A stretch of DNA of 31,876 nt from UBA1738 sp045655325 (GCA_045655325.1 JAZOOY010000022.1:1-31876), one strand, 5' to 3'; positions 1-7,629 are shown, numbered from the stretch's first letter. Notes: a model not told the origin generated them from the letters alone. A program made the numbers and translations.

Positions 1-280
1 CACAAAGTTCTCAGGCGAAGTTTACGTTCTATCAAAAGAAGAAGGTGGACGTCATACTCCATTCTTCAACAACTACAGACCTCAGTTCTATTTCAGAACA
101 ACTGACGTTACTGGTGTTATCACACTTCCTGCTGGTACAGAAATGTGTATGCCTGGCGATAACGTAAAGATGGAAGTTGAACTTATCACACCGATCGCTA
201 TCGAAAAGGGTCTCCGTTTCGCTATCCGTGAAGGTGGTAGAACAGTTGGTTCAGGCGTTGTTTCAGAAGTTGACGAATAA
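1..280 (+). CDS. tuf: Elongation factor Tu, C-terminal part (5' end outside window)
   Basis: This is the last ~92 codons of EF-Tu, the GTPase that delivers aminoacyl-tRNA to the ribosome. Reading from base 2, the frame gives the beta-barrel domain 3 of EF-Tu: a segment with GGRHTPFFNNYRPQFYFRTT, then LPAGTEMCMPGDNVKM, and the family ending IREGGRTVGSGVVSEVDE before TAA at 278-280. The GTPase domain lies upstream, outside the window. A strong intrinsic terminator follows about 30 bases after the stop, so this is the last gene of its transcript. Identification is by direct recognition of the highly conserved C-terminus. Confidence 0.97.
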   Translation, partial: TKFSGEVYVLSKEEGGRHTPFFNNYRPQFYFRTTDVTGVITLPAGTEMCMPGDNVKMEVELITPIAIEKGLRFAIREGGRTVGSGVVSEVDE

Positions 281-311
281 TTTTTAAAACAATTGCTATT
301 AAGCTAACAAT

Positions 312-344
312 AAAAACAGAGTAGTTAATCTACTCTGTTTTTTT
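312..344 (+). terminator. Intrinsic terminator after tuf
   Basis: A perfect stem (arms 312-324 and 330-342) with a five-base loop runs directly into a T-rich tract. Its position about 30 bases after the tuf stop codon fits rho-independent termination. Confidence 0.92.
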
Positions 345-356
345 GTTTGTTTTTTT

Positions 357-386
357 TTGAACAAAATTTTCCAGTTTAAATATAAA
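357..386 (+). promoter_or_regulatory. Possible promoter of the small lipoprotein gene
   Basis: TTGAAC at 357-362 is followed after 18 bases by TATAAA at 381-386, about 50 bases before the ATG at 435. It sits immediately after the tuf terminator, so the next gene needs its own promoter. The boxes are imperfect, so this is a modest call. Confidence 0.35.
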
Positions 387-434
387 AACTTCGGCTATAC
401 TAAATTTGCATACCAAAAGAAAGGAAGTTTTTAT

Positions 435-716
435 ATGCTTAAAATTTTACTTGCTGCCATGATTTCATTATCTTTAATAACTGCCTGCGGACGAAACGAT
501 GATGATACTGCTACACCATCGCCTACTCCTGCCAACAACTCAGACGGCATAACAGGTAATACTAGCGGTACAACCGACAACAACGGTAGTATGGCGGATG
601 ATATGGGAAATGCTGTAAATGATGTTAAAAACGGTGTTGGTGACGCTGTTAAAGGCGCTGGTAATGCTGTTAATAACGCAGGCAACGCAGTTAAGAATAT
701 GGGTAACGGTAGATAA
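435..716 (+). CDS. Small secreted lipoprotein with a low-complexity Asn/Gly/Ala-rich tail
   Basis: A 93-residue protein. The ATG at 435 is chosen over an upstream in-frame start because AAAGGAAG lies just before it and because it puts a lipoprotein signal peptide at the N-terminus: MLKILLAAMISLSLITAC, with lipobox LITAC and the modified Cys near residue 18. The mature part begins with a Thr/Pro/Asn/Gly-rich linker (about residues 20-55). It ends in a repetitive amphipathic stretch built from short units such as GNAVND, GDAVKG, GNAVNN and GNAVKN (about 58-90), which would form a helix with Ala/Val on one face. It should be lipid-anchored on the outer face of the membrane. No enzymatic motif is visible, and the function is unknown. 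It is a single-gene unit between two terminators. Confidence 0.75.
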   Translation: MLKILLAAMISLSLITACGRNDDDTATPSPTPANNSDGITGNTSGTTDNNGSMADDMGNAVNDVKNGVGDAVKGAGNAVNNAGNAVKNMGNGR

Positions 717-720
717 ACTA

Positions 721-761
721 AAAAAGAGCTTTGATTTTTTTATAAAACCATTGCTCTTTTT
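721..761. terminator. Bidirectional terminator between convergent genes
   Basis: Arms AAAAAGAGC (721-729) and GCTCTTTTT (753-761) form a hairpin with T-rich flanks on both strands. It lies between the lipoprotein gene (plus) and the end of the asd-dap operon (minus), so it can serve both. Confidence 0.75.
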
Positions 762-785
762 CTTTTACAAAAAAACTGACTGTGA

Positions 786-1292
786 TTATTCACAGTCAGC
801 ATATTTATTTATCTCGTCTACAATATTGACAAATGGTATTCCCTTTTCCTTTGCATAAGCTACAGTCTGCGCTGAGCCTGAACCCATACGCTTTGCAAGA
901 TAAACAATTCCGCAGTCAGAGTCCTTAACCATTGCGTTATTTCGCATCTGCATACATCCAGGAATATATTTACCCTCATAAACATATTTAATCTCGTCTG
1001 CATTCTTTCTGATTTCATCAAATCTTTCACGATCTCTTTGATTCCATCTGGCAAAGTGATTTTTGCATGGAAGATATAAGACAAGCTTTACATCAGTATA
1101 GTCCTTTTTTATATCAATAACCTGTTCTGCCGCCAAACTATCAAATCCAATAGCTCCACCTGCAATAAATCTTGTAACACCGGCATTTATTTTGTTTAAA
1201 ATTTCTTCACGAAGCAGGCTCACCATAAGCTGTGCTTCTTTTTTTTCTAAAATGCGATGCCCTGAAAAGAAACAGGAACTATATTTTGTCAT
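786..1292 (-). CDS. SLOG-family protein (YpsA/DUF1273-like), putative nucleotide-binding
   Basis: A 168-residue protein with the Rossmann-like SLOG/YpsA signature. It opens with a strand carrying FSGHR (about residues 9-13), then has the glycine-rich GGAIGFDSLAA loop (45-55), and later has a conserved acidic/aromatic NQRDRERF segment and a QMRNNAMV helix. SLOG-superfamily proteins are thought to bind nucleotides or nucleotide-derived ligands; the physiological role of this branch is not established. It is the last gene of the asd-dapA-dapB operon. Its ATG overlaps the dapB stop codon (ATGA at 1289-1292), so translation is probably coupled. Nothing in its sequence suggests a lysine-pathway enzyme, so the linkage may be incidental. 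A bidirectional terminator follows. Confidence 0.85.
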   Translation of the reverse strand: MTKYSSCFFSGHRILEKKEAQLMVSLLREEILNKINAGVTRFIAGGAIGFDSLAAEQVIDIKKDYTDVKLVLYLPCKNHFARWNQRDRERFDEIRKNADEIKYVYEGKYIPGCMQMRNNAMVKDSDCGIVYLAKRMGSGSAQTVAYAKEKGIPFVNIVDEINKYADCE

Positions 1293-2050
1293 ATTGTTTC
1301 CTCAATCAAATCGTCCATGGTGTAAAAGCCTTTTGGCTTTCCATTCATAAACTTTGCAGCCTTTATACTACCAACGGCAAACACTTCCTTTGATGTTGCC
1401 TGATGGCTTAGCTCAATTGTTTCATCCTGACCTGCAAAAATAACCTGATGCTCGCCAACGATACTTCCGCCACGGATTGAATGAATACCAATTTCCTTTG
1501 CATCACGCTTTTTGCGGACACTATGACGGTCATAAACATATTCAGGTGAAACTGTTAGGGTATCAGCGATTGCATCTGCAATAGCAAGTGCAGTTCCTGA
1601 TGGTGCGTCAATCTTCTGGTTGTGATGCTTTTCGATAATTTCAATATCAAAGTTACCTTCCAAGATTGCAGTTGCCTTTTTTGCAAGGCTAATTATAAGG
1701 TTAATTCCAAGGCTCATATTTGCAGAGAAGAACACAGGAATTTCCTTGCTTACTTCTACCAAGGATGCTCTCTGTTCGTCAGTTAGTCCTGTTGTTGCGA
1801 TAATAACAGGAAGTTTCTTCTCTTTTGCATATTCCAAAAGCCCTGAAAGCACAGACGGATGCGAAAAGTCCACAATAACGTCTGCTTCCACGTTAATATC
1901 GGCAAAATTCTTGAAAACAGGATAATCGTTTTCACCAAAATCGCTGATATCAACGCCTGCCACTATTTTGCAGTCCTTATCTTCACTTGCAAGACGGGTT
2001 ATAACCCTACCCATCTTTCCGTTTGCACCGCTTAAAATTATATTTGTCAT
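1289..2050 (-). CDS. dapB: 4-hydroxy-tetrahydrodipicolinate reductase
   Basis: 253 residues, the usual DapB length. It reduces hydroxy-tetrahydrodipicolinate to tetrahydrodipicolinate with NAD(P)H in the cytoplasm, in the lysine and meso-diaminopimelate pathway. The N-terminal dinucleotide fold shows GANGKMG (residues 8-14). The catalytic/substrate loop EKHHNQKIDAPSGTA (about 140-154) holds the conserved His pair and the Lys that contacts the substrate. The start is ATG, 13 bases after dapA ends, and the stop overlaps the next gene's start. It belongs to the minus-strand run asd-dapA-dapB-SLOG, giving three consecutive pathway steps in order. In spore formers the pathway also supplies dipicolinate. 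Identification is secure. Confidence 0.97.
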   Translation of the reverse strand: MTNIILSGANGKMGRVITRLASEDKDCKIVAGVDISDFGENDYPVFKNFADINVEADVIVDFSHPSVLSGLLEYAKEKKLPVIIATTGLTDEQRASLVEVSKEIPVFFSANMSLGINLIISLAKKATAILEGNFDIEIIEKHHNQKIDAPSGTALAIADAIADTLTVSPEYVYDRHSVRKKRDAKEIGIHSIRGGSIVGEHQVIFAGQDETIELSHQATSKEVFAVGSIKAAKFMNGKPKGFYTMDDLIEETI

Positions 2051-2063
2051 TGGTTTTGACCTC

Positions 2064-2954
2064 TTACAGTTTTTTTACACCGTATTCCTTTAAAGAATTT
2101 TTCAAAATTTCAAGATTTTTCTCTTCCATTTCGCAAAGTGGAAGCTTTAATCCGCCAACGTCATAGCCAAGAACGTTCATTGCAGTCTTAACCGGAATTG
2201 GGTTAACTTCAATGAATAGGTTGTTGATAACGTCAAGCATATCAAGTTGAAGCTTTAGCGCTTCATCTGTTTTTCCATCAAGATAATACTGGCAAATATT
2301 ATGTGTTTCTTCCGGCAAAATGTTTGCTACAACTGAAATAACACCCTTACCGCCGATTGACATTACAGGAACAATCATATCGTCGTTTCCTGAATACATA
2401 TAAAGTTCAGGAACTTCACGTCTTACCTTCATAGCGTAGCCGATGTCACCTGACGCTTCCTTGATTGCAACAATGTTTTCGGTTTTAGCAAGTTCTTTTA
2501 GTGCACCAACTGAAATGTTTACGCCTGTTCTTGTTGGAACGTTATATAGAATTACAGGAATCTTGATTGAGTCAGCAATTGCCTTGTAGTGAGCAACAAG
2601 ACCTTTTTGTGTACACTTGTTGTAGTATGGAGTTACACACAATACGCCGTCACAGCCAAGCTTTTCAGCAGCAACTGAAAAGTCAATAGCGTGCTTTGTA
2701 TCGTTACTTCCTGTACCGCCAATGATGCAAATTCTGCCAGCAGCATATTCAACGCACTTGCCAATAACTTCAAGGTGGTCAGGGTCTGATAGAGTTGATG
2801 CTTCACCTGTTGTTCCGCAGACAATGATAGCATCTGTCTTGTTTGCAATATGCATTTCAACAAGCTCTTTTAATTTTTCATAGTTAGGTGTTCCGTCTGG
2901 GTTAAATGGTGTAATTAGCGCTACACCTGACCCTGTAAATGGTAATTTCTTCAT
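2064..2954 (-). CDS. dapA: 4-hydroxy-tetrahydrodipicolinate synthase
   Basis: 296 residues from the preferred ATG at 2954. An upstream in-frame GTG at 2963 would add three residues, but GGGAAAGG sits eight bases before the ATG, which favours it. The enzyme condenses pyruvate with aspartate semialdehyde in a TIM barrel. Visible motifs are CGTTGE (about 46-51, pyruvate carboxyl site), the ILYNVPTRTG segment with the catalytic Tyr (about 137), and AIKEASGD with the Schiff-base Lys near residue 165. It lies 18 bases downstream of asd, which makes its second substrate, and just upstream of dapB, which uses its product. It is a cytoplasmic class I aldolase and usually a homotetramer in this family. 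Confidence 0.97.
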   Translation of the reverse strand: MKKLPFTGSGVALITPFNPDGTPNYEKLKELVEMHIANKTDAIIVCGTTGEASTLSDPDHLEVIGKCVEYAAGRICIIGGTGSNDTKHAIDFSVAAEKLGCDGVLCVTPYYNKCTQKGLVAHYKAIADSIKIPVILYNVPTRTGVNISVGALKELAKTENIVAIKEASGDIGYAMKVRREVPELYMYSGNDDMIVPVMSIGGKGVISVVANILPEETHNICQYYLDGKTDEALKLQLDMLDVINNLFIEVNPIPVKTAMNVLGYDVGGLKLPLCEMEEKNLEILKNSLKEYGVKKL

Positions 2955-2972
2955 TTTAGTCACCTTTCCCTA

Positions 2973-4055
2973 TTAGTCAAAATATCCTTTTTTAGCAAGA
3001 AGTTCAGCAAGAAGCACTCCGCCACCTGCAGCACCTCTTAATGTGTTATGTGATAGGCATACAAACTTGTAATCGTACTGCTTATCTGGGCGAAGTCTAC
3101 CAACAGATACTGCCATACCGTTTTCAAGCATTCTGTCAAGCTTTGCCTGAGGTCTGTTATCTTCTTCAAAATAGTGGATGAACTGCTTTGGAGCAAGTGG
3201 AAGTTCCAAATCCTGTGGTTCGCCCTTGAAGTTCTTCCAGTCTTCCTTAATCTGCTCGATTGAAGGTGCATCTTCAAAGCTTACGAATACTGCCGCTGTG
3301 TGTCCGTTTGTAACAGGAACTCTTAGGCACTGTGTTGTGATTGATGGCTCAGTTGCATCAACGATTTCGTCGCCTTCGATTTTACCCCAAACCTTAAGTG
3401 GTTCAACTTCTGACTTTTCTTCTTCGCCACCGATGAATGTGATTAGGTTATCAACCATTTCTGGCCATGTTTCAAAAGTCTTACCTGCGCCTGAAATCGC
3501 CTGATATGTTGTTGCCAAAACCTTTGTTATGCCATACTTCATAAGTGGGTGAAGTGCTGGAACATAGCTCTGGATTGAGCAGTTTGACTTAACTGCGATA
3601 AAGCCTTTCTTTGTGCCAAGACGCTTTCTCTGGCTCTCAATAATTTCAAGATGCTCTGGGTTTACTTCAGGAATAATCATTGGAACGTCATTTGTATGAC
3701 GGTGTGCTGAGTTGTTTGATACAACAGGGCATTCAAGACGTGCATACTTTTCTTCCAATGCTCTGATTTCGTCCTTCTTCATATCAACTGCACAGAAGAT
3801 GAAATCAACGCTTGCAGCGATTTTTTCAGCATCTTCCTGCGCATCCATAACAACCATGTCAGCAACCTTTGCAGGCATTTCGCTGTCCATCGCCCATCTT
3901 GAGCCAACAGCTTCTTTATATGTCTTTCCTGCACTTCGGCTTGATGCTGCAAGAACTGTGATATTAAACCAAGGATGTTCCTTTAAAAGTTCTATAAATC
4001 TCTGGCCAACCATACCTGTTGCGCCAACGATACCAACATTATAACTTGTTTTCAT
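2973..4055 (-). CDS. asd: Aspartate-semialdehyde dehydrogenase
   Basis: 360 residues. It converts aspartyl phosphate to aspartate semialdehyde with NADPH, the branch point for lysine/DAP, threonine and methionine. The N-terminal nucleotide loop is GATGMVGQRF (11-20). The catalytic Cys is in KSNCSIQ (Cys159). The TYQAISGAGK and GRLRPDKQYD segments belong to the subfamily shared with archaea and fungi rather than the shorter E. coli form, which its length supports. The start is ATG with GGGAG upstream. It is the first gene of asd-dapA-dapB-SLOG and has its own promoter in the 65-base gap after lysA, so it need not depend on the lysA riboswitch. Confidence 0.96.
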   Translation of the reverse strand: MKTSYNVGIVGATGMVGQRFIELLKEHPWFNITVLAASSRSAGKTYKEAVGSRWAMDSEMPAKVADMVVMDAQEDAEKIAASVDFIFCAVDMKKDEIRALEEKYARLECPVVSNNSAHRHTNDVPMIIPEVNPEHLEIIESQRKRLGTKKGFIAVKSNCSIQSYVPALHPLMKYGITKVLATTYQAISGAGKTFETWPEMVDNLITFIGGEEEKSEVEPLKVWGKIEGDEIVDATEPSITTQCLRVPVTNGHTAAVFVSFEDAPSIEQIKEDWKNFKGEPQDLELPLAPKQFIHYFEEDNRPQAKLDRMLENGMAVSVGRLRPDKQYDYKFVCLSHNTLRGAAGGGVLLAELLAKKGYFD

Positions 4056-4087
4056 AATTATTTACTCCCATCTTTATATCTATAATT

Positions 4088-4116
4088 ATATTATCATTTG
4101 GCATTTGTTATGTCAA
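4088..4116 (-). promoter_or_regulatory. Promoter of the asd-dapA-dapB operon
   Basis: On the minus strand a perfect TTGACA (4116-4111) is followed after exactly 17 bases by TAATAT (4093-4088), about 33 bases before the asd ATG. No terminator is visible between lysA and asd, so read-through from lysA is also possible. Confidence 0.8.
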
Positions 4117-4120
4117 TAGA

Positions 4121-5419
4121 TTACACGTCGTTACGGATAACGTCTGCATAAGTTTCACGCTTAACTGCAACGTAGTCCTCGCCGCCTGAAAGCATTACAA
4201 CCGGTGGCTTTGGAATTCTGTTGTAGTTTGATGCCATTGAGTAGTTATAAGCACCTGTTGTTAAAACCGCAATAATATCGCCCTTTTGAGGCTTTGCAAT
4301 ATTAACGCCTTCCTGAATAATGTCACCACTTTCGCAGCATTTTCCAACTACTGAGCAGATGTAATCAGGATGCTTTCCGGCACGGCTTGCGTTTAGTACT
4401 GTATATTCTGCATCGTATAGTGCAAATCTTGGGTTATCTCCCATACCACCGTCAATTGCAAGGTAGTTTTTAAAGCTTGTAATTTGCTTGATAACGCCTG
4501 CTGTGTAAAGTGTCATACCTGCGTCTGCTACGATGCTTCTTCCCGGTTCCATCAAGATTCTTGGCTTTGTAAGACCTGTTTCACTGCACTTTGCTTCAAG
4601 TGCTACAGCAACATCACGGATACTCTTTTCAATGTCAAGTTCCGGATGAGATTTTACGTATCTTACACCGAATCCACCGCCAAGGTTTAGAATCTGTGGT
4701 TCGTAATCATACTTTTCTTTGATTTCCACTGCAAAGTCAATCATAATGTCAACAGCATCTTCAAAAACATCTGCAACGAATACCTGTGAACCAACGTGGC
4801 AGTGATATCCGCAAAGTTCAAGCCATTCGCAACGAAGAGCCGCATAAGTGAACTCGTGTGCCTGATATGTAGCAATCGCCATACCGAACTTTGAGTCAAC
4901 GTTACCTGTTGCAATCTTTTTATTTGTATGTGAGTCAATACCAGGAGTGATACGAAGAAGAATCTTCTGCTTTACCTTTTGTCTTTCTGCCTCACGATTG
5001 ATTTCTTCAAGTTCCTTTAATGAGTCAACAACAAAGTATCCGATTCCGCTTTCAATTGCGAACTTGATTTCGTCATAAGTCTTGTTATTGCCGTGGAAGA
5101 ATGCGTTAGAAACGTCAAATCCTGCAGCTAAGGCTGTATAAAGCTCACCGCCTGATACCACGTCAATACCGATTCCCTCTTCCTTTGCAATTTCATAGAT
5201 ACGCTTAAAGCTTGCAGCCTTACTTGCATATAAAGGACCTGACTCTGGGCCAAAGCATTCCTTCATTGCGTTCTTGTATCTTCTCATCTTTTCACGAATT
5301 TTATCTTCGTCCATAAGATAAAGCGGTGTGCCGTATTTTTCGGCAAGTTCCACCGTGTTTCTTCCGGCAAAGGTCAAAATCCCTGCCTCTGTTTTTCCTA
5401 CATTGTCACAAATTGCCAT
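4121..5419 (-). CDS. lysA: Diaminopimelate decarboxylase
   Basis: 432 residues from ATG at 5419, chosen because AAAGGGAG lies seven bases upstream; an in-frame TTG at 5437 is the alternative. It is a PLP-dependent fold-III decarboxylase that converts meso-diaminopimelate to lysine in the cytoplasm. The Schiff-base Lys is in YASKA (Lys67). Later come GYHCHVGSQ, the phosphate-binding GGGFGVRY, EPGRSIV, and CCESGD with the Cys and Glu that complete the active site across the dimer. The gene follows a lysine riboswitch with its own terminator, so it should be switched off when lysine is plentiful. The DAP-making genes follow from a separate promoter. Confidence 0.97.
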   Translation of the reverse strand: MAICDNVGKTEAGILTFAGRNTVELAEKYGTPLYLMDEDKIREKMRRYKNAMKECFGPESGPLYASKAASFKRIYEIAKEEGIGIDVVSGGELYTALAAGFDVSNAFFHGNNKTYDEIKFAIESGIGYFVVDSLKELEEINREAERQKVKQKILLRITPGIDSHTNKKIATGNVDSKFGMAIATYQAHEFTYAALRCEWLELCGYHCHVGSQVFVADVFEDAVDIMIDFAVEIKEKYDYEPQILNLGGGFGVRYVKSHPELDIEKSIRDVAVALEAKCSETGLTKPRILMEPGRSIVADAGMTLYTAGVIKQITSFKNYLAIDGGMGDNPRFALYDAEYTVLNASRAGKHPDYICSVVGKCCESGDIIQEGVNIAKPQKGDIIAVLTTGAYNYSMASNYNRIPKPPVVMLSGGEDYVAVKRETYADVIRNDV

Positions 5420-5456
5420 TTCTTTTCTCCCTTTCAAAAATACTAGGCTATTAACA

Positions 5457-5490
5457 TAAAAAATGATAGCCCTATTTTTGGCAGGCTATC
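5457..5490 (-). terminator. Riboswitch-controlled intrinsic terminator upstream of lysA
   Basis: On the minus strand GATAGCC (5490-5484) pairs with GGCTATC (5470-5464), and ATTTTTT follows. The 5' arm GATAGC is also complementary to GCTATC at 5535-5530 at the end of the lysine aptamer, so terminator and antiterminator are mutually exclusive. Confidence 0.88.
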
Positions 5491-5528
5491 TTTGTACTTC
5501 TTTGTATTCTACACAAAAAACAAATTAG

Positions 5529-5700
5529 CGATAGCTCTCCGCATCAATTGATGCGACAACAAAGCAAATCTTATTTCACTTTGCCGGATCGGTTTTTGAC
5601 ATAACCGTCCTCGGCACCTGCACCTTTCCCGCTCCGGCATCACAGTTGTCTCTGCTATAACGTCCGTAAGAGTACTCTTTACAAAATGCACCTCTACCAA
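5529..5700 (-). promoter_or_regulatory. Lysine riboswitch (L-box) controlling lysA
   Basis: Read on the minus strand, the leader begins with GGTAGAGGTGC, then the AAGAGTACTCTTACGGA stretch, then GGGAAAGGTGCAGGTGCCGAGG. These are the hallmark conserved segments of the lysine aptamer. The closing helix P1 can form between GGTAG at the 5' end and CTATC at 5534-5530. The same CTATC, extended to GCTATC, can instead pair with the 5' arm of the downstream terminator. This predicts that lysine binding stabilises P1, frees the terminator and stops lysA transcription. Known L-boxes in Firmicutes work this way; the pairing assignments here are read from the sequence and were not folded by software. Confidence 0.9.
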
Positions 5701-5714
5701 ATTAACTGCCTGTA

Positions 5715-5743
5715 ATTATAGCATAAATTCCGCATACTGTCAA
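5715..5743 (-). promoter_or_regulatory. Promoter of the lysA leader
   Basis: A perfect consensus on the minus strand: TTGACA at 5743-5738, a 17-base spacer, and TATAAT at 5720-5715. Transcription would start just before the riboswitch aptamer. Confidence 0.93.
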
Positions 5744-5835
5744 GGGTTTTAGTCAATAAATCTCTGTTATTGTCAGGAATTTTGCCATATTTTTTACATA
5801 GTTGCAAATACTATAAAAAATATCAGGAGGTTTTT

Positions 5836-7149
5836 ATGAATAAATCAGTATGGAAAGATGAAGTTTCACTTCCCAAATTTGGCAAGATAAACGAAGATAA
5901 AAAGACGGATATTTTAATCGTTGGCGGTGGAATCTGCGGTATATTGTGCGCATATTTTCTTCACCAAAACGGCATTGATTATGTTTTGGCAGAAGGCTCT
6001 ACCATCTGTTCAGGTGCCACCAAGAACACTACTGCAAAAATCACGTCACAGCACGGCCTTATTTATGATAAGCTTATAAACTCCATTGGCAAAGATGGTG
6101 CTAAGGCGTACCTTTTTGCAAATCAGGATGCGGTGTCAGAATACGAAAAGCTCTGCCAGAACATTGATTGCGATTTTGAAAAGAAAAATGCGTACACCTA
6201 TTCCCTTTTAAGCCGTGAAAAGATTGAAAAGGAAGTTTCTGCCGTAAATTCTTTGGGATTTTCCGCAAGGTACGAAGAAACAACTGAACTTCCCTTTAAA
6301 ACAAAGGGTGCTATATGTTTTGCTGGTCAAGCGCAGTTTAATCCCCTTGAATTCATTAAAGAAATTTCAAAAAATCTGAACATTTACGAGCAATCATTTA
6401 TAAACGAAATCGGCCCTTGTTATGCCAAGTCAAACGGTCATAAGATTACTTTTAAAAAGGCGATAATATGTTCACACTTTCCGTTTATAAATAAGCACGG
6501 AAGTTACTTTCTAAAGCTATACCAACACCGAAGCTATGTTTCTGCCTTTGAAAACGCCAAAAATATTGAAGGAATGTATGTTGATGAAGATTTAAAAGGT
6601 CTTTCTTTCAGGCAATATAATGGTCTTTTATTGCTTGGCGGTGGGAGTCACCGAACAGGAAAGGACGGCGGTTCATGGCAAGAGCTTGACAGAGTGGCAA
6701 AAAGATACTACCCTGATGCAAAACTAAAATACCAATGGTCGGCACAGGATTGTATGAGCCTTGACCATATCCCGTATATCGGTGCGTATTCTAAAAATAC
6801 GCCTGACCTTTTAGTCGCCACAGGTTTTAATAAATGGGGCATCACATCTTCTATGGTTTCCGCCAAAATTCTTACAGGTATGGTTTTGGACAAAACCCCT
6901 GATTATGCTGACATCTTTAAACCTGACCGAAGTATTTTAAAACCCCAACTTTTGGTAAACGGCTTTGAATCTACGGTGCATCTTTTAAAACCAACTGCTC
7001 CAAGATGCCCACATCTTGGCTGTGCACTTAGCTGGAATAAACAGGAACATTCCTGGGATTGCCCTTGCCACGGCTCACGATTTGATGAAAACGGTAAGCT
7101 CATTGATAACCCCGCAACTGGTGATGCAAATATAAACAAAGAAAAATAA
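5836..7149 (+). CDS. FAD-dependent oxidoreductase (DAO family) with C-terminal Rieske domain
   Basis: 437 residues from ATG at 5836, preceded by AGGAGG; the upstream in-frame start at 5770 has no such site. An N-terminal FAD-binding Rossmann fold (DILIVGGGICG, about 25-35) belongs to the D-amino-acid oxidase/glycine oxidase superfamily. A GFNKWGITSSMVSA segment closes the FAD site. The C-terminus is a Rieske [2Fe-2S] module: CPHLGC (391-396) and CPCHGSRF (409-416), with ligands Cys391, His393, Cys409 and His412 and a probable disulfide pair Cys396-Cys411. The layout resembles Bacillus YhfW-type proteins, whose substrate is not known. The protein stops 21 residues after the second Rieske motif, a rather short tail. 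A terminator follows, so it is a single-gene unit. Confidence 0.88.
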   Translation: MNKSVWKDEVSLPKFGKINEDKKTDILIVGGGICGILCAYFLHQNGIDYVLAEGSTICSGATKNTTAKITSQHGLIYDKLINSIGKDGAKAYLFANQDAVSEYEKLCQNIDCDFEKKNAYTYSLLSREKIEKEVSAVNSLGFSARYEETTELPFKTKGAICFAGQAQFNPLEFIKEISKNLNIYEQSFINEIGPCYAKSNGHKITFKKAIICSHFPFINKHGSYFLKLYQHRSYVSAFENAKNIEGMYVDEDLKGLSFRQYNGLLLLGGGSHRTGKDGGSWQELDRVAKRYYPDAKLKYQWSAQDCMSLDHIPYIGAYSKNTPDLLVATGFNKWGITSSMVSAKILTGMVLDKTPDYADIFKPDRSILKPQLLVNGFESTVHLLKPTAPRCPHLGCALSWNKQEHSWDCPCHGSRFDENGKLIDNPATGDANINKEK

Positions 7150-7181
7150 AAAATGGACGTATTAAATTTGCGTCCATTTTT
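7148..7181 (+). terminator. Intrinsic terminator after the FAD/Rieske gene
   Basis: Arms AAAAATGGACG and CGTCCATTTTT (right arm 7171-7181) flank an 11-base loop directly after the stop codon. The A/T symmetry means it could also act on the other strand. Confidence 0.85.
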
Positions 7182-7185
7182 CATT

Positions 7186-7214
7186 TCTATTTCGCCAAAG
7201 CCTGACATATAGAT
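7186..7214 (+). promoter_or_regulatory. Weak candidate sigma-E-type promoter for spoIIID
   Basis: TCTATTT (7186-7192) and CATATAGAT (7206-7214) resemble the sporulation sigma-E boxes (ATATTT-type and CATACANT) with a 13-base gap, slightly short. spoIIID is sigma-E-dependent in known spore formers. The match is imperfect and rests partly on that expectation. Confidence 0.25.
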
Positions 7215-7242
7215 ATAACAACTATTGTTTTGGGGGCGAAAA

Positions 7243-7503
7243 ATGAAAGATTATATCAAAGAGCGAGTTTTGGAACTTGCGGAGTACATTTTGGAAAACA
7301 AAGCTACCGTCAGAAAAACTGCAAAAGTATATAACGTATCAAAATCTACCGTACATAAAGACATTACAGAAAGGCTTTATGAAATAAATCCCACCTTAGC
7401 CGAAAACGTTCATAATGTGCTTAATCAGAACAAAGCTGAACGTCATATAAGAGGTGGTCTTGCAACACGTGAAAAATACCTTAAATTACATAACGAAAAA
7501 TGA
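7243..7503 (+). CDS. spoIIID: Stage III sporulation regulator SpoIIID
   Basis: 86 residues from ATG at 7243, seven bases after a GGGGG ribosome site; the upstream in-frame TTG is disfavoured. SpoIIID is a small DNA-binding protein that adjusts the sigma-E regulon in the mother cell during endospore formation. The sequence starts MKDYIKERVLELAEYILE. A helix-turn-helix follows, KATVRKTAKVYNVSKSTVHKDITERL (about residues 25-50), with a basic C-terminal helix carrying AERHIRGGLATREKYL. Length and motif order match the family closely. It is flanked by terminators on both sides and so is its own transcription unit. Its presence is the clearest sign that the host makes endospores. Confidence 0.96.
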   Translation: MKDYIKERVLELAEYILENKATVRKTAKVYNVSKSTVHKDITERLYEINPTLAENVHNVLNQNKAERHIRGGLATREKYLKLHNEK

Positions 7504-7528
7504 TTTTTTATACATAAAAAAATGTCGC

Positions 7529-7547
7529 ATTTTTGCATCGCAAAAAT
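7529..7547. repeat. 8-bp inverted repeat after spoIIID
   Basis: ATTTTTGC (7529-7536), a three-base spacer and GCAAAAAT (7540-7547). There is no T tract after it, so it is not an obvious terminator. It may be an mRNA 3' end structure. Confidence 0.4.
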
Positions 7548-7567
7548 CGGCTAAAAATACCTACTTC

Positions 7568-7606
7568 GCCCCTAGAAGCAATTTTGAGCCTCTGAGGGGC
7601 ATTTTC
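7568..7606 (+). terminator. Probable terminator between spoIIID and gyrA
   Basis: GCCCCTAGA at 7568-7576 pairs with TCTGAGGGGC at 7591-7600, with one bulged base, and ATTTTCTTT follows. An outer pairing GGCTAAAA (7549-7556) with TTTTAGCC (7612-7619) could extend it. Confidence 0.65.
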
Positions 7607-7629
7607 TTTATTTTAGCCTATTATTTTCC

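Noticed and set aside
2955..2963. GTG start for dapA at 2963
   Set aside because: The ATG nine bases further in has a better-spaced GGGAAAGG ribosome site and matches the usual protein start.
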